64,000 nucleotides of DNA from XN24 sp964462675 (GCA_964462675.1 CAYWYS010000006.1:40318-104317); one strand, 5' to 3'; shown: positions 7,918-17,132, counted from the stretch's first letter. The notes: generated by a model from the sequence alone, not told the origin. Numbers and translations: made by a program.

Positions 7918-8767
7918 GTGCGCCGTGCTCCGCGGGGGTTGCCACCTCGTGCTTCCGTTGCAGGTCGCGAATGACGTCGAGCTCAGCCCTGAGCTGCGCC
8001 AGCGGCGGGATGTTGAAGTCGCGCTCGAGCAGGGTCGGGATCACGCCGAAGCGCGCATAGCTGCGTTCGAGCAGCGCCCACACCGGGTCGGCGACATTGG
8101 TGCCGTGCGTGTCGACGCGCAGGTCCTCGGCCTCGACATAGTGACCCGCGACGTGCAGGTAGACAATGCGCTCGCCCGGCAGCGCGGCGAGGAACTCGTC
8201 GGCGTCGTAGCCGTGGTTGATCGAATTCACGTACACGTTGTTGACGTCCAGCAACAGCCCGCAGTCCGCCTCCTCGAGCACGGCGTTCAGAAACCGGATC
8301 TCGTCCATCTCGCGGCCCGGTGCCGCGTAGTAGGACACGTTCTCGACGGCGACCGGTCGCTCGAGGATCTCCGCCGCGCGCCGGATGCGGCCCGCCACAT
8401 GGCGCACGGCCTCGTCAGTGAACGGGATCGGCATCAGGTCGTAGAGGTGGCCGTCGTCGCCGGTGTAGGACAAGTGCTCGGTGTAGCAGCGGATTCCTTG
8501 GGTGTCGAGGAAATCGCGGACGCGTTCCAGGAAACGCTCGTCGAGCGGCGCCGGCCCGCCGAGCGACAGCGACAGGCCGTGCGCGGAAAACGGAAAGCGG
8601 TCGGTGAACCAGCAGAACTTCCGCCCCAGGGCGCCGCCCACGCCGATCCAGTTCTCCGGCGCGACTTCCATGAAGTCGACGTCCCACGGGGGTGTCGCCA
8701 TGAGTTCGTCCATCATGCTGCGCCTCAGCCCCAGGCCCACGCCCCTGACGGGGTATTCACCTCGCAT
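7910..8767 (-). CDS. MNIO-family (DUF692) multinuclear iron oxidase, HvfB/BufB type
   Basis: A 285-residue TIM-barrel enzyme of the DUF692/MNIO family. Members bind two or three iron ions and modify Cys or Asp residues in ribosomal peptides. Visible metal-binding segments include FSAHGLSLS, YTEHLSY, VENVSYY, LLLDVNNVYVNSINHGYD, YLHVAGH, DTHGTNVAD and LLERDFNIP. It is followed by its HvfC partner with an 8-bp overlap. The 39 bp between it and the upstream DUF1841 gene cannot encode a precursor, so the substrate peptide must be encoded elsewhere or be unrecognised. Confidence 0.92.
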   Translation of the reverse strand: MRGEYPVRGVGLGLRRSMMDELMATPPWDVDFMEVAPENWIGVGGALGRKFCWFTDRFPFSAHGLSLSLGGPAPLDERFLERVRDFLDTQGIRCYTEHLSYTGDDGHLYDLMPIPFTDEAVRHVAGRIRRAAEILERPVAVENVSYYAAPGREMDEIRFLNAVLEEADCGLLLDVNNVYVNSINHGYDADEFLAALPGERIVYLHVAGHYVEAEDLRVDTHGTNVADPVWALLERSYARFGVIPTLLERDFNIPPLAQLRAELDVIRDLQRKHEVATPAEHGAHG

Positions 8768-8773
8768 CTACAT

Positions 8774-8797
8774 CCTCCGCGTCTCTGCGTCTCCGCG
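8774..8797. repeat. Short copy of the AGACGCRG 8-bp repeat
   Basis: On the minus strand this stretch reads as about three units of AGACGC(A/G)G. It is the same unit as the long array after dcd at 23,816-23,940. It fills the 39-bp gap between the DUF1841 and DUF692 genes. Confidence 0.7.
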
Positions 8798-8806
8798 GGA
8801 TCCGAT

Positions 8807-9235
8807 TCACCCCCGGATACTCCGCAACGCCTCCATGTACAAGGCCTCATCCGGCAGGGCATTGTTTCGCTGCGCGCGCCAAAGCGCCTCCGCGAGGCAC
8901 TCTGCCATGCGGTGCTCCGCCGCGTGTCGGCCGAGCCGTGCGGCCAGCGACTGGTATAGCGCGGCGATGCCGGCTGGGCGGTCGGTGGCGACCTGCTCAC
9001 GCAAGGCCAGGTGCAGCCCCATGTGCAGGAACGGGTTGGTCTCGCCATGCTCGGGCGTCCAGTCCCGGCCGAGGGCGACGTCGGGCCGCTCCAGCATGGC
9101 CTGGTACTCCGGATGCTGCTCGATCACGTCGGCGATCTGGACTTCCACGGGCTCGGCCGGCAGCCGATCACGCCGCTTTCGCCAGGCGTCCAGGTACAAG
9201 GCCCGCAGGCTCTCCCGGTCACTCGGCAGCAGCAC
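8807..9235 (-). CDS. DUF1841 family protein
   Basis: A 142-residue cytoplasmic protein with the DUF1841 pattern: DRESLRALYLDAWRKRRD near the N-terminus, a QHPEYQAMLE segment, then GETNPFLHMGLHLALREQ and VATDRPAGI. The function is unknown. The GTG at 9233-9235 gives the length usual for the family; no ATG fits. It overlaps the 3' end of nth by 17 bp and continues that operon toward the MNIO genes. Confidence 0.85.
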   Translation of the reverse strand: MLLPSDRESLRALYLDAWRKRRDRLPAEPVEVQIADVIEQHPEYQAMLERPDVALGRDWTPEHGETNPFLHMGLHLALREQVATDRPAGIAALYQSLAARLGRHAAEHRMAECLAEALWRAQRNNALPDEALYMEALRSIRG

Positions 9236-9920
9236 GGCGCGCCCGGCCCCCGGCGGTGGCCTTGGCAAGCGGGCGCGCGGGCGGCTCGCCCGGCGTCTTG
9301 TCACGGTAGTCGCAAAGGTCGGCCACGATGCATGCCGGGCAGTCGGGCCGGCGCGCCTTGCAGACATAGCGTCCATGCAGGATCAGCCAATGGTGCGCAT
9401 CCTGCATGAACTCGGCCGGGGTGACTCGTGCGAGCCGGTCCTCGACCGCCCGCACGGTCTTGCCCGGGGCCAGCCCGGTGCGGTTGGCGACGCGAAAGAT
9501 GTGCGTGTCGACCGCAATCAGCGGCTCGCCGAAGGCCGTGTTCAGCACGACATTGGCCGTCTTCCGACCGACGCCCGGCAAGGCCTCGAGCGCGGCGCGC
9601 TCGTGTGGTACTTCGCCGCCATGGGATTCGAGCAGGAGGCGGCACAAAGCGATGATGTTCTTCGCCTTGGCGTTGTAAAGGCCGATCGAGCTGATGTACT
9701 GCTTCAGGCCGTCCTCGCCGAGCGCGAGCATCCTCGCCGGGGTGTTTGCCACCGGGAAAAGCCTGCCAGTGGCGCGATTCACGCTCTTGTCGGTGGCCTG
9801 CGCCGACAGCACGACGGCGACCAGCAGCTCGAACGGGCTGCGGTACTCGAGCTCGGTCTGCGGCGCCGGATTCGCCGCCCGCAGGCGCTCGTAGAATTCC
9901 CGGCGCCTGGCGCTGTTCAT
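9219..9920 (-). CDS. nth: Endonuclease III (DNA glycosylase/AP lyase)
   Basis: A 233-residue base-excision-repair enzyme that removes oxidised pyrimidines and cuts the abasic site. The helix-hairpin-helix EALPGVGRKTANVVLNTAFG is followed by the catalytic Asp in VDTHIFRVANR. The C-terminal [4Fe-4S] loop has Cys spaced as C-x6-C-x2-C-x5-C (CKARRPDCPACIVADLC). The C-terminal tail after residue 210 is longer than usual and rich in Ala/Arg. It sits directly after rsxE, the same rsx-nth order as in E. coli. Confidence 0.96.
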   Translation of the reverse strand: MNSARRREFYERLRAANPAPQTELEYRSPFELLVAVVLSAQATDKSVNRATGRLFPVANTPARMLALGEDGLKQYISSIGLYNAKAKNIIALCRLLLESHGGEVPHERAALEALPGVGRKTANVVLNTAFGEPLIAVDTHIFRVANRTGLAPGKTVRAVEDRLARVTPAEFMQDAHHWLILHGRYVCKARRPDCPACIVADLCDYRDKTPGEPPARPLAKATAGGRARRAAAE

Positions 9921-9928
9921 CGCGTCCC

Positions 9929-10615
9929 TCAGGCCGGCTCGCCGAGGGCGTCGGGCGATGCCTTGCGGACCGGGCCGGGGCGCCGCTGCAGGCGGGCATC
10001 GACCAGGTTCTTGGCCGCTACCATCAGGCCCAGCCCGATGAAAGCGCCGGGCGGCAGCAAAGCGAGCAGGAAGCCGCCGTCGGCCAGTTGCAGTTCGAGG
10101 CCGCGCGAGGCCTCGCCGAACATCATGTGCGCGCCGGCGAACAATGTGCCCTGGCCGATCAGCTCGCGCGCGGCACCCAGCGTGACGAGCACGCCGGTGA
10201 AGCCCAGGCCCATCGACAGCCCGTCGAGCACGGCCAGCGGCGGCGGCTCGCGCGATGCGAAGGCCTCGGCGCGGCCGATGATCGCGCAGTTTGTCACGAT
10301 CAGCGGGATGAAGATGCCCAGCACGCGGAACAGGTCGTGGAACCACGCATTCATCGCGAGTTCGACGGCGGTCACGATCGAGGCGATCACGAGCACGAAC
10401 ACCGGGATGCGGATTTCCGGCCGGACGAAGTCGCGGATCACGGACACGGTCAGGTTCGACGCGACCAGCACCAGCATCGTTGCGAGCCCCAGCCCCAGCC
10501 CGTTGACGAAACTGGTGCTGACGGCCAGCAGCGGGCACAGCCCGAGCAGTTGGACCAGGCCGACGTTGTTTTTCCAGAGGCCGGTCCGGATGACCTCGGC
10601 GGCGCGGCCGCTCAT
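9929..10615 (-). CDS. rsxE: Electron-transport complex subunit RsxE/RnfE
   Basis: A 228-residue integral membrane subunit of the Rsx/Rnf complex, paralogous to RsxA. Six membrane helices are predicted. Typical segments are GLWKNNVGLVQLLGLCPLLAVS near the N-terminus and GIFIPLIVTNCAIIGRAEAFAS in the middle. It overlaps the rsxG stop by 4 bp (ATGA). The complex couples ferredoxin/NADH redox to ion movement and, in E. coli, keeps SoxR reduced. Confidence 0.95.
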   Translation of the reverse strand: MSGRAAEVIRTGLWKNNVGLVQLLGLCPLLAVSTSFVNGLGLGLATMLVLVASNLTVSVIRDFVRPEIRIPVFVLVIASIVTAVELAMNAWFHDLFRVLGIFIPLIVTNCAIIGRAEAFASREPPPLAVLDGLSMGLGFTGVLVTLGAARELIGQGTLFAGAHMMFGEASRGLELQLADGGFLLALLPPGAFIGLGLMVAAKNLVDARLQRRPGPVRKASPDALGEPA

Positions 10616-11289
10616 TCGGTGTCCTCAGTGGGCTCATCTGGTGGCGGCAGTCCGGTGGCGCCGATCGGCGCCGCGAACAGCCCGTCGCGATTCGCCTCGA
10701 AGTATAGCAGCGCGTCGCGCACCGCCGAGACGACCGCGCGCGCGGTGATGGTCGCGCCGGTGAACTGGTCGAATACCCCATCATCCCGGCGCACGGCCCA
10801 GCGCTCGAGCGGCGGCTGGCCGAGCGAGCGGCCGTCGAAGTCGAGGATCCAGTCGTCGCGCTCGACCTCGATGCGGTCGCCCAGCCCGGGCGTCTCGCGA
10901 TGCGCCACGACTCTGACGCCGTTGACCGTGCCGTCGGCGAGGATACCGATCAAGAGCTTGATCGGGCCGCTGTAGCCGCCGGGCGCGACCGGCGTCATGA
11001 CGAGCGCGACCGGGCGGTCGCGCAGTCGCGCGCGATAGACCGTGACCGGAGCGGGCGTACCGAGCAGCGCCGCGTCCGTGACCGTGATCGCGTCCTCGTG
11101 CACCGCGTTGTCGTATCCGCCCGTCGGCAGCACGTCGGCCAGCGAGCGCAGCAGGAACGCCCGCTCGTTTGCCGCAATGCGTGCGCGGGTGCCGTCGTAA
11201 GTGACCGCGACCAGCAGCGCGCCGAACACGGCGAAGCCGGCGAGGATACCTCCGGCGCGCAGCATGCTGCGGGGAATCTCAGCCCGCAT
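10612..11289 (-). CDS. rsxG: Electron-transport complex subunit RsxG/RnfG
   Basis: A 225-residue subunit with one N-terminal membrane anchor (residues about 10-30) and a periplasmic FMN-binding domain. FTGATITARAV near residue 180 is the site where FMN is joined covalently to Thr by ApbE-type transferases. GYSGPIKLLIGI and HRETPGLGDRI are further family segments. It overlaps rsxD by 11 bp and rsxE by 4 bp. Confidence 0.94.
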   Translation of the reverse strand: MRAEIPRSMLRAGGILAGFAVFGALLVAVTYDGTRARIAANERAFLLRSLADVLPTGGYDNAVHEDAITVTDAALLGTPAPVTVYRARLRDRPVALVMTPVAPGGYSGPIKLLIGILADGTVNGVRVVAHRETPGLGDRIEVERDDWILDFDGRSLGQPPLERWAVRRDDGVFDQFTGATITARAVVSAVRDALLYFEANRDGLFAAPIGATGLPPPDEPTEDTE

Positions 11290-12334
11290 GTCCGTAGGTG
11301 CGGGGCCGCGTGAAGTGGTCGATCGCCGGCACGGCCATGTTCATCAGCAGCACGGCAAATGCCACCCCATCCGGATAACCGCCCCAGCTGCGGATCACGA
11401 AGACCAGCAAGCCGATGCCGAAGCCGAACACCAGCCGCCCGGAGCGGCTGGTGGCTGCGGAGACCGGGTCGGTGGCGATGAAGAACGCCCCCAGCAGGGT
11501 CGCGCCGCTGACCAGGTGAAAGGTCGGCGGCGGATAGACGCCGGGGTTGATCAGCCAGAAAAATGCGGCCGGCACCATGACACCCAGCATGACGGCAACG
11601 GGAATCTGCCAGCGGATGATCTTGCGCCACAACAGCCACAGGCCGCCGAGCGCGATGCATCCGGCGGTCAATTCCCAGCCGCGTGCGCCAAGCTGGCCGT
11701 ACAGCGCGCCGGCGCGAATCTCCTCGACGGTGCGCGCCAGCGACAACTGCGTCCGCAGGTCATCGAGCGGCGTCGCACCGCTGATCGCGTCCCAGGATAC
11801 GCCTTGCGGCAGCATCCCGGTCAGCGTGAACCGCAGCGTCTGCAGCGGATCGAGCGATGCGGCGGCGAGCCCGAGCGACTCGCCGAGCGGCGGCAGCCAG
11901 CGCGTCATTGCCTCGGGGAAAGAGATCAGCACCACGACATAGCCGGCCATCGCGGGATTGAACGGGTTGAAGCCGAGCCCGCCGTAGAGCTGCTTCGCAA
12001 ACACGATGGCGAACGCGGCGCCGGTCGCGGTGACCCACCACGGCGTCAGCGGCGGCAGGCAGAACGCCAGCAGCACCGCGGTGAGCAGCGCGCTCAGGTC
12101 GAGCAGCTGTGGCAGGACCGGCCGCTGCCGCAGCGCGAGCGCGCCGGCCTCGCAGGCCAGCGCCACGGCCGCGGCGACTGCCATGTTGTAGAGAATGCCG
12201 GGGCCGAAGAACCACACCCACGCGATCGTCGCCGGCACCAGGGCCAGGAGCACCTCGCCCATGACTCGCCTGACGCTCGTGGTGGGCCGCACGTGCGGCG
12301 GCGCCGTGGCCTGGAACATTCCGGGGCCGCTCAT
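11279..12334 (-). CDS. rsxD: Electron-transport complex subunit RsxD/RnfD
   Basis: A 351-residue membrane subunit with about nine or ten helices. SGATPLDDLR near residue 185 is the second covalent FMN-Thr site of the complex. GGLGFNPFNPAMAGYVVVLISFP and FFIATDPVSAATSRSGR are conserved family segments. It follows rsxC with a 4-bp overlap. Confidence 0.95.
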   Translation of the reverse strand: MSGPGMFQATAPPHVRPTTSVRRVMGEVLLALVPATIAWVWFFGPGILYNMAVAAAVALACEAGALALRQRPVLPQLLDLSALLTAVLLAFCLPPLTPWWVTATGAAFAIVFAKQLYGGLGFNPFNPAMAGYVVVLISFPEAMTRWLPPLGESLGLAAASLDPLQTLRFTLTGMLPQGVSWDAISGATPLDDLRTQLSLARTVEEIRAGALYGQLGARGWELTAGCIALGGLWLLWRKIIRWQIPVAVMLGVMVPAAFFWLINPGVYPPPTFHLVSGATLLGAFFIATDPVSAATSRSGRLVFGFGIGLLVFVIRSWGGYPDGVAFAVLLMNMAVPAIDHFTRPRTYGHAG

Positions 12335-13887
12335 GACGCGGATCCCGGCCCGCCGCCGCCATCCTTGTCGCGGCGCGCCTGCACGCGCTCCAGCGCATCC
12401 TCGATCATCGCGGCCCGGGCAGCGTCGTCACCACGGGCATGCGCTGCCGCCTTGGCCTTATCCTCGAGCCGCCGGCGCCGGGTCTCCTGTTCGGCCTCGA
12501 TCCGGCTGCGCCGCGCCTCGAAGCGATCCCGCGCCAGGTCTGCCCGGGCACGATCGCGATCGCGCGACCAAAGCTCCGTCTTCGCGTAGCGGAAGTACTG
12601 GGTAAGCGGCAACTGGCTTGGGCAGGCCACGTCGCAGCAGCCGCACTCGATGCAGTCGAACAGGTGGTACTCGTCGAGCCGGTGGAGCTCGCCGGCGCGC
12701 GCGTGCCAGTACAGCTGCTGCGGCAGCAGTTGGGCAGGGCAGACCTCCGCGCACTCGCCGCAGCGGATGCACGGCAGCTGCGGCGCGCGGGGCGGAATCT
12801 CTTCGCGGGACGCGACCACGATGCAGTTGGTGCCCTTGATGACCGGCAGCGAATCGCCCGCCAGCGGGAAGCCCATCATCGCGCCGCCCATCAGCAAGTG
12901 TGCGGCCTGGTCCGTGTAGCCGCCGCAGGCGCGCACCAGTTCGGCGATCGGCGTGCCGAGGCGCACCTCCAGGTTGCCCGGCCGCGCGACGCCGGCGCCG
13001 GTCACGGTGATAATGCGCGAGATCAACGGCTCGCCCTGCAGCACGGCCCGCGCCACGGCTGCGGCCGTGCCGACGTTGTGGCACAGGTAACCGATATCGG
13101 GCGGCACGCCGCGCGCCGGCACCTCTTCGCCGGTCAGGACCTTGATCAGTTGCCGCTCGCCGCCCTCCGGATAGATCGCCGGCACCGTGACGACCTCGAT
13201 CCGTGTTTCTCCGGCCGCCGCGAGCGCGGCTTCCAGCGAGCGGCGCGCCTCGGGCTTGTTCTCCTCGATGGCGACGCAGCCACGACCGATGTCCAGCGCC
13301 CGCAGCAGCACCTGCGCGCCGGTCACGACTTCCCCGGGGCGTGTCCTCAGCAGCAGGTCGTCGCAGCAGATGTATGGCTCGCATTCGGCGGCATTCAGGA
13401 TCAGGAGCTTGAGGCCGGAACCCGCGCCGAGCTTGACCGCGGTCGGAAACGCCGCGCCGCCGAGCCCGACCACGCCCGCGGCGCGCACGCGCGCGCGCAA
13501 ATCAACTGCGCTGAGGCCCTGGTAGTCCGGCAAAGGCTCGTAACCGCGCCAGGCTTCGTCCTGGCCGTCGGTCTCGATGACGATGCACGGTGCCGACAGC
13601 CCGCTCGGGTGCGGCACCGGGTGGTCGGCGATCGCGGTGACGGTTCCCGAACTCGTCGCATGCACCTTGGCGCCGATATAGCCGCTCGGGCGGGCGATTG
13701 GCTGGCCCTTCAGCACATGCTCGCCAACCGCCACGATCGGCTCGGCCGGCTGGCCGACATGCTGCGACATCGGCAGCACCAGTCGTGCGGGCAGCTGCGT
13801 TACGCCGAGCGGCGCGGCGGCAGCCATCGCCGTGCGCGCGTCGAGCTTTACGCCGCCATGGAAGCGCCACAGGCGCGGCTGGCTCAC
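12331..13887 (-). CDS. rsxC: Electron-transport complex subunit RsxC/RnfC
   Basis: A 518-residue soluble subunit that takes electrons from NADH. After an N-terminal GGVKLD segment comes the Nqo1-like nucleotide/FMN region (GVVGLGGAAFPTAVKL, LILNAAECEPYICCDD). Two [4Fe-4S] motifs follow (CIRCGECAEVCP and CIECGCCDVACP). The C-terminal coiled-coil tail (RARADLARDRFEARRSRIE onward) is much shorter than the repeat tail of E. coli RsxC. The GTG at 13885-13887 overlaps the rsxB stop by 4 bp. The frame is open for thousands of bases upstream only because it is antisense to rsxB, rsxA and metG. Confidence 0.94.
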   Translation of the reverse strand: MSQPRLWRFHGGVKLDARTAMAAAAPLGVTQLPARLVLPMSQHVGQPAEPIVAVGEHVLKGQPIARPSGYIGAKVHATSSGTVTAIADHPVPHPSGLSAPCIVIETDGQDEAWRGYEPLPDYQGLSAVDLRARVRAAGVVGLGGAAFPTAVKLGAGSGLKLLILNAAECEPYICCDDLLLRTRPGEVVTGAQVLLRALDIGRGCVAIEENKPEARRSLEAALAAAGETRIEVVTVPAIYPEGGERQLIKVLTGEEVPARGVPPDIGYLCHNVGTAAAVARAVLQGEPLISRIITVTGAGVARPGNLEVRLGTPIAELVRACGGYTDQAAHLLMGGAMMGFPLAGDSLPVIKGTNCIVVASREEIPPRAPQLPCIRCGECAEVCPAQLLPQQLYWHARAGELHRLDEYHLFDCIECGCCDVACPSQLPLTQYFRYAKTELWSRDRDRARADLARDRFEARRSRIEAEQETRRRRLEDKAKAAAHARGDDAARAAMIEDALERVQARRDKDGGGGPGSAS

Positions 13888-14453
13888 CGCTGCTCCGCTG
13901 TGCGTGCCGGCCCCGCCACCGGCGCGGCGGGTTTCGGCCATTTCCAGGTTTTCAGCGTCACCGGCTCTTCGACCATCGCGATGCAGTCGACCGGGCAGGG
14001 CGCGACGCACAGCTCGCAGCCGGTGCACTCGCTGGCGATCACGGTGTGCATCTGCTTGCCGGCGCCGAGGATCGCGTCGACCGGGCAGGCCTGGATGCAA
14101 AGGGTGCAACCGATGCACAGCGGCTCGTCGATGACCGCGACGGTGCGCGGCTTGAGCTCGCCGCTCTCGGGGTCCAGTGGTTTCGGGTCGCGCTCGAGCA
14201 GGTCGGCAAGCGCCCGGATCGTCGCTTCGCCGCCCGGCGGACAGCGATTGATGTCGGCCTTGCCGGCGGCCATGGCCTCCGCGTAGGGGCGACAGCCGGC
14301 AAAGCTGCACTGGCCGCACTGGGTCTGCGGCAGCAGCGCGTCGATGCGATCGACGACCGGGTCGCCCTCGGTGCGGAAGCGGATCGCGGCGAAGCCGAGC
14401 GCGAGCCCGAACAAGGCGGCCAGGCCGGCGATGACGAGGACGGCGGAGAGCAC
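13884..14453 (-). CDS. rsxB: Electron-transport complex subunit RsxB/RnfB
   Basis: A 189-residue iron-sulphur subunit. An N-terminal membrane anchor (residues about 4-24) is followed by the four-Cys domain (CGQCSFAGCRPYAEA and a following Cys near residue 71). Two ferredoxin-type [4Fe-4S] motifs come next (CIGCTLCIQACP and CTGCELCVAPCP). It starts with GTG at 14451-14453, 9 bp after the rsxA stop, and overlaps rsxC by 4 bp. Confidence 0.95.
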   Translation of the reverse strand: MLSAVLVIAGLAALFGLALGFAAIRFRTEGDPVVDRIDALLPQTQCGQCSFAGCRPYAEAMAAGKADINRCPPGGEATIRALADLLERDPKPLDPESGELKPRTVAVIDEPLCIGCTLCIQACPVDAILGAGKQMHTVIASECTGCELCVAPCPVDCIAMVEEPVTLKTWKWPKPAAPVAGPARTAEQR

Positions 14454-14462
14454 GGCGCCGCG

Positions 14463-15044
14463 TCAGCCTCTTGCCAGGCCGGCGAAGCCCATGAAGGCCA
14501 GCGACATCAGCCCGGCGGTCACGAGCGCAATCGAAGCCCCCTGGAACGGAACCGGGACGTCGGCGGCGGCCACGCGCTCGCGCATCCCGGCGAACAGCAC
14601 GAGCACCAGCGAGAAGCCCACCGCAGCGCCGAAGCCGAACACGAAGGACTGCAGGAAGCCGTGGCTTTCCTGCACGTTCAGCAGGGCGACGCCGAGCACC
14701 GCGCAGTTGGTCGTGATCAGCGGCAGGTATATGCCGAGGACCTGGTAGAGCAGCGGGCTGGTCTTGTGGACGACCATTTCCGTGAACTGCACGACCCCGG
14801 CGATGACCAGGATGAACGCGATCGTGCGCAGGTATTCGAGCCCGAGGGGCGCCAGCAGCCACGCCTGCACCAGGTAGCTGCACACCGAGGACAGCGTCAG
14901 CACGAAGGTCGTGGCGAGCGCCATGCCGGCCGCCGTCTCGAGCTTGCGCGAGACGCCCATGAACGGGCACAGCCCGAGGAACCTCACCAGCACGAAGTTG
15001 TTGACGAGGACCGTCGCCACGAGAATCAGTCCCAGTTCTTTCAT
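14463..15044 (-). CDS. rsxA: Electron-transport complex subunit RsxA/RnfA
   Basis: A 193-residue six-helix membrane subunit with the family segments VNNFVLVRFLGLCPFMGVS and GIYLPLITTNCAVLGVALLN; the conserved Cys residues (LCPF, NCAV) take part in an intramembrane [2Fe-2S] site in this family. First gene of rsxABCDGE-nth, 27 bp downstream of the metG stop, so it may be read from the metG promoter or from one inside metG. Confidence 0.96.
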   Translation of the reverse strand: MKELGLILVATVLVNNFVLVRFLGLCPFMGVSRKLETAAGMALATTFVLTLSSVCSYLVQAWLLAPLGLEYLRTIAFILVIAGVVQFTEMVVHKTSPLLYQVLGIYLPLITTNCAVLGVALLNVQESHGFLQSFVFGFGAAVGFSLVLVLFAGMRERVAAADVPVPFQGASIALVTAGLMSLAFMGFAGLARG

Positions 15045-15071
15045 AGCTGCCTGGTCCGCTGGAGCGACAGT

Positions 15072-17132
15072 TCAGGTCACCCGCATGCCGGGCTCGGCGC
15101 CGGCATCCGGAGCGACGAGGAAGATGCCGTCGCCCCCGGAGGCCGCGAGCACCATGCCTTCGGAGACGCCGAAACGCATTTTCCGGGCCTTGAGGTTGGC
15201 GACCACGACCGTCAGTTTCCCGGGGAGGTCTTCGGCGCGGTAGGCGGAACGGATGCCGGAGAAGACCTGGCGCTGCCCGTCGCCGAGGTCGAGCGTCAGT
15301 TTCAGCAGCTTGTCGGCGCCATCGACGGTCTCCGCCGTGAGGATTCGCGCCACGCGCAGCTCGACCTTCATGAAATCCTCGATGCCGATCTCCGGCAGCG
15401 CGTCGCCCTTGCCAGCGGCGGCGGCCGCGGGCGCGACTGCGACGCTCGGCGCGGGCGCTGCGCCCGGGACCGGCGACCTGGCGAGACTGTCGCTGGACGC
15501 CGCCAGCAGCGCTTGCACGCTGCTGGGGTCGATGCGCTGCATCAGCGGCTCGAAGGCGCCGATCTCGTGGTCCAGCAGCGGCGTTCCGGCGTCCTCCCAG
15601 GCCAGCGGCGGGCAGCGCAGGAAGGTCTCCGTTGCCTCGGCAAGCCGTGGCAACACCGGCTTCAGCCAGGTCACGAGGCTGCGGAACGCGTTCAGCCCCT
15701 GCGTGCATACCGCCTGCACCTCGCGCTCCCGGCCGGCCTCGCGCGCCATCAGCCAAGGCTTCTCGCGATCGATGTACTGGTTGGCGCGGTCGGCGAGCGC
15801 CATGATCTGGCGGACCGCCTGGCCGTAGCGACGCTGCTCGAAGTGCTCCGCAATCGCGGGTCCGGCCGCGGCGATCTCCTCGTGCAGGCCCGGGTCGGGC
15901 AGCGCGGCAGCGAGCCGGCCGGCGGCGGCGCGGTGAACGAAGCCCGCGCAGCGGCTGGCGATGTTGACCAGCTTGCCGACCAGGTCGGCGTTCACACGTT
16001 GCACGAAATCCTCGAGGTTCAGGTCGATGTCCTCGACGCCCGCGCCGAGCTTGGTCGCGTAGTAATAGCGCAGCGCCTGCGGGTCGAGGTGCTCGAGCCA
16101 CGTCCGCGCGCGGATGAAGGTGCCCCGCGACTTGGACATCTTCTCGCCGTTGACCGTCAGGAAGCCGTGGGCGAACACCGCGGTGGGCGTGCGGAAGCCG
16201 GACCCGTGCAGCACGGCCGGCCAGAACAGCGAGTGGAAATAGACGATGTCCTTGCCGATGAAGTGGTACAGCTCCTTGGTGCTGCCGGGGCGCCACCAGG
16301 CGTCGAAATCGAGATCACCGCGCCGGTCGCACAGCTGGCGGAAGCTCGCGATGTAGCCGATCGGCGCATCGAGCCAGACATAGAAATACTTGCCGGGGTG
16401 GCCGGGGATCTCGAAGCCGAAGTAGGGCGCGTCACGGCTGATGTCCCAGTCCTGCAGCCCCGCCTCGAACCACTCGCCGAGCTTGTTGCGCATGCTCTCG
16501 TGCAGGCGGCCCTCGGCCATCCAGCGCTTCAGCATGGCCTCGAAGTCGCCCAGCCTGAAGAACAGGTGCTCGGATTCGCGCTCCACCGGCCGGGTGCCGG
16601 ACAGCACCGAGACAGCGTCGAGCAGTTCCGACGGCCGGTAGGTCGCACCGCAGGCCTCGCAGCTGTCGCCATACTGGTCAACGGCGCCGCAGCGCGGGCA
16701 GGTGCCGCGCACGAAGCGGTCGGGCAGGAACATGTTCTCCTGCTGGTCGAAGGACTGGCGGATGCTGCGCGTCTCGATGTGCCCGGCCGCGTCGAGCGCG
16801 TGAAAGATTTCCTCCACCAGCGCGCGGTTCTCGGCGGAGTGGGTCGTGTGATAGTTGTCGAACTCGACCTGGAAGCCGGCGAAATCCTCGAGCTGCCCGG
16901 CGTGCACCGTGCGTATCAGCTCCTCGGGCGTGATGCCGTCCTGGCGCGCCTTCAGCATGATCGGCGTGCCGTGGGCGTCACTGGCGCACACGTAGATGCA
17001 GCGATGCCCCCGCATGCGCTGGAAGCGCACCCAGATGTCGGTCTGGATGTACTCGATCAGGTGGCCGAGATGCAGCGGCCCGTTGGCGTAGGGTAGCGCG
17101 CTGGTGACGAGAATTTCGCGGCGTTTGCTCAT
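15072..17132 (-). CDS. metG: Methionyl-tRNA synthetase
   Basis: A 686-residue class I synthetase. The HIGH signature appears as HLGHL near residue 22 (YANGPLHLGHLIEYIQTD) and KMSKS near residue 335 (NGEKMSKSRGTF). The zinc knuckle is CPRCGAVDQYGDSCEACG near 146-163. The C-terminal 110 residues form the Trbp111-like tRNA-binding/dimerisation domain (FMKVELRVARILTAETVDG onward), linked by an Ala/Pro-rich stretch. Length is normal for the dimeric form. Confidence 0.97.
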   Translation of the reverse strand: MSKRREILVTSALPYANGPLHLGHLIEYIQTDIWVRFQRMRGHRCIYVCASDAHGTPIMLKARQDGITPEELIRTVHAGQLEDFAGFQVEFDNYHTTHSAENRALVEEIFHALDAAGHIETRSIRQSFDQQENMFLPDRFVRGTCPRCGAVDQYGDSCEACGATYRPSELLDAVSVLSGTRPVERESEHLFFRLGDFEAMLKRWMAEGRLHESMRNKLGEWFEAGLQDWDISRDAPYFGFEIPGHPGKYFYVWLDAPIGYIASFRQLCDRRGDLDFDAWWRPGSTKELYHFIGKDIVYFHSLFWPAVLHGSGFRTPTAVFAHGFLTVNGEKMSKSRGTFIRARTWLEHLDPQALRYYYATKLGAGVEDIDLNLEDFVQRVNADLVGKLVNIASRCAGFVHRAAAGRLAAALPDPGLHEEIAAAGPAIAEHFEQRRYGQAVRQIMALADRANQYIDREKPWLMAREAGREREVQAVCTQGLNAFRSLVTWLKPVLPRLAEATETFLRCPPLAWEDAGTPLLDHEIGAFEPLMQRIDPSSVQALLAASSDSLARSPVPGAAPAPSVAVAPAAAAAGKGDALPEIGIEDFMKVELRVARILTAETVDGADKLLKLTLDLGDGQRQVFSGIRSAYRAEDLPGKLTVVVANLKARKMRFGVSEGMVLAASGGDGIFLVAPDAGAEPGMRVT

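Noticed and set aside
13888..16296. Very long minus-strand frame continuing upstream of rsxC (over 1,300 codons in total)
   Set aside because: Only the last 518 codons encode RsxC. The rest overlaps rsxB, rsxA and metG on the same strand in another frame and is Arg/Ala-rich low-complexity translation.
13698..17096. Plus-strand open frame of about 1,130 codons
   Set aside because: Antisense of metG, rsxA and rsxB; no domain, His/Arg/Gln-rich shadow composition.
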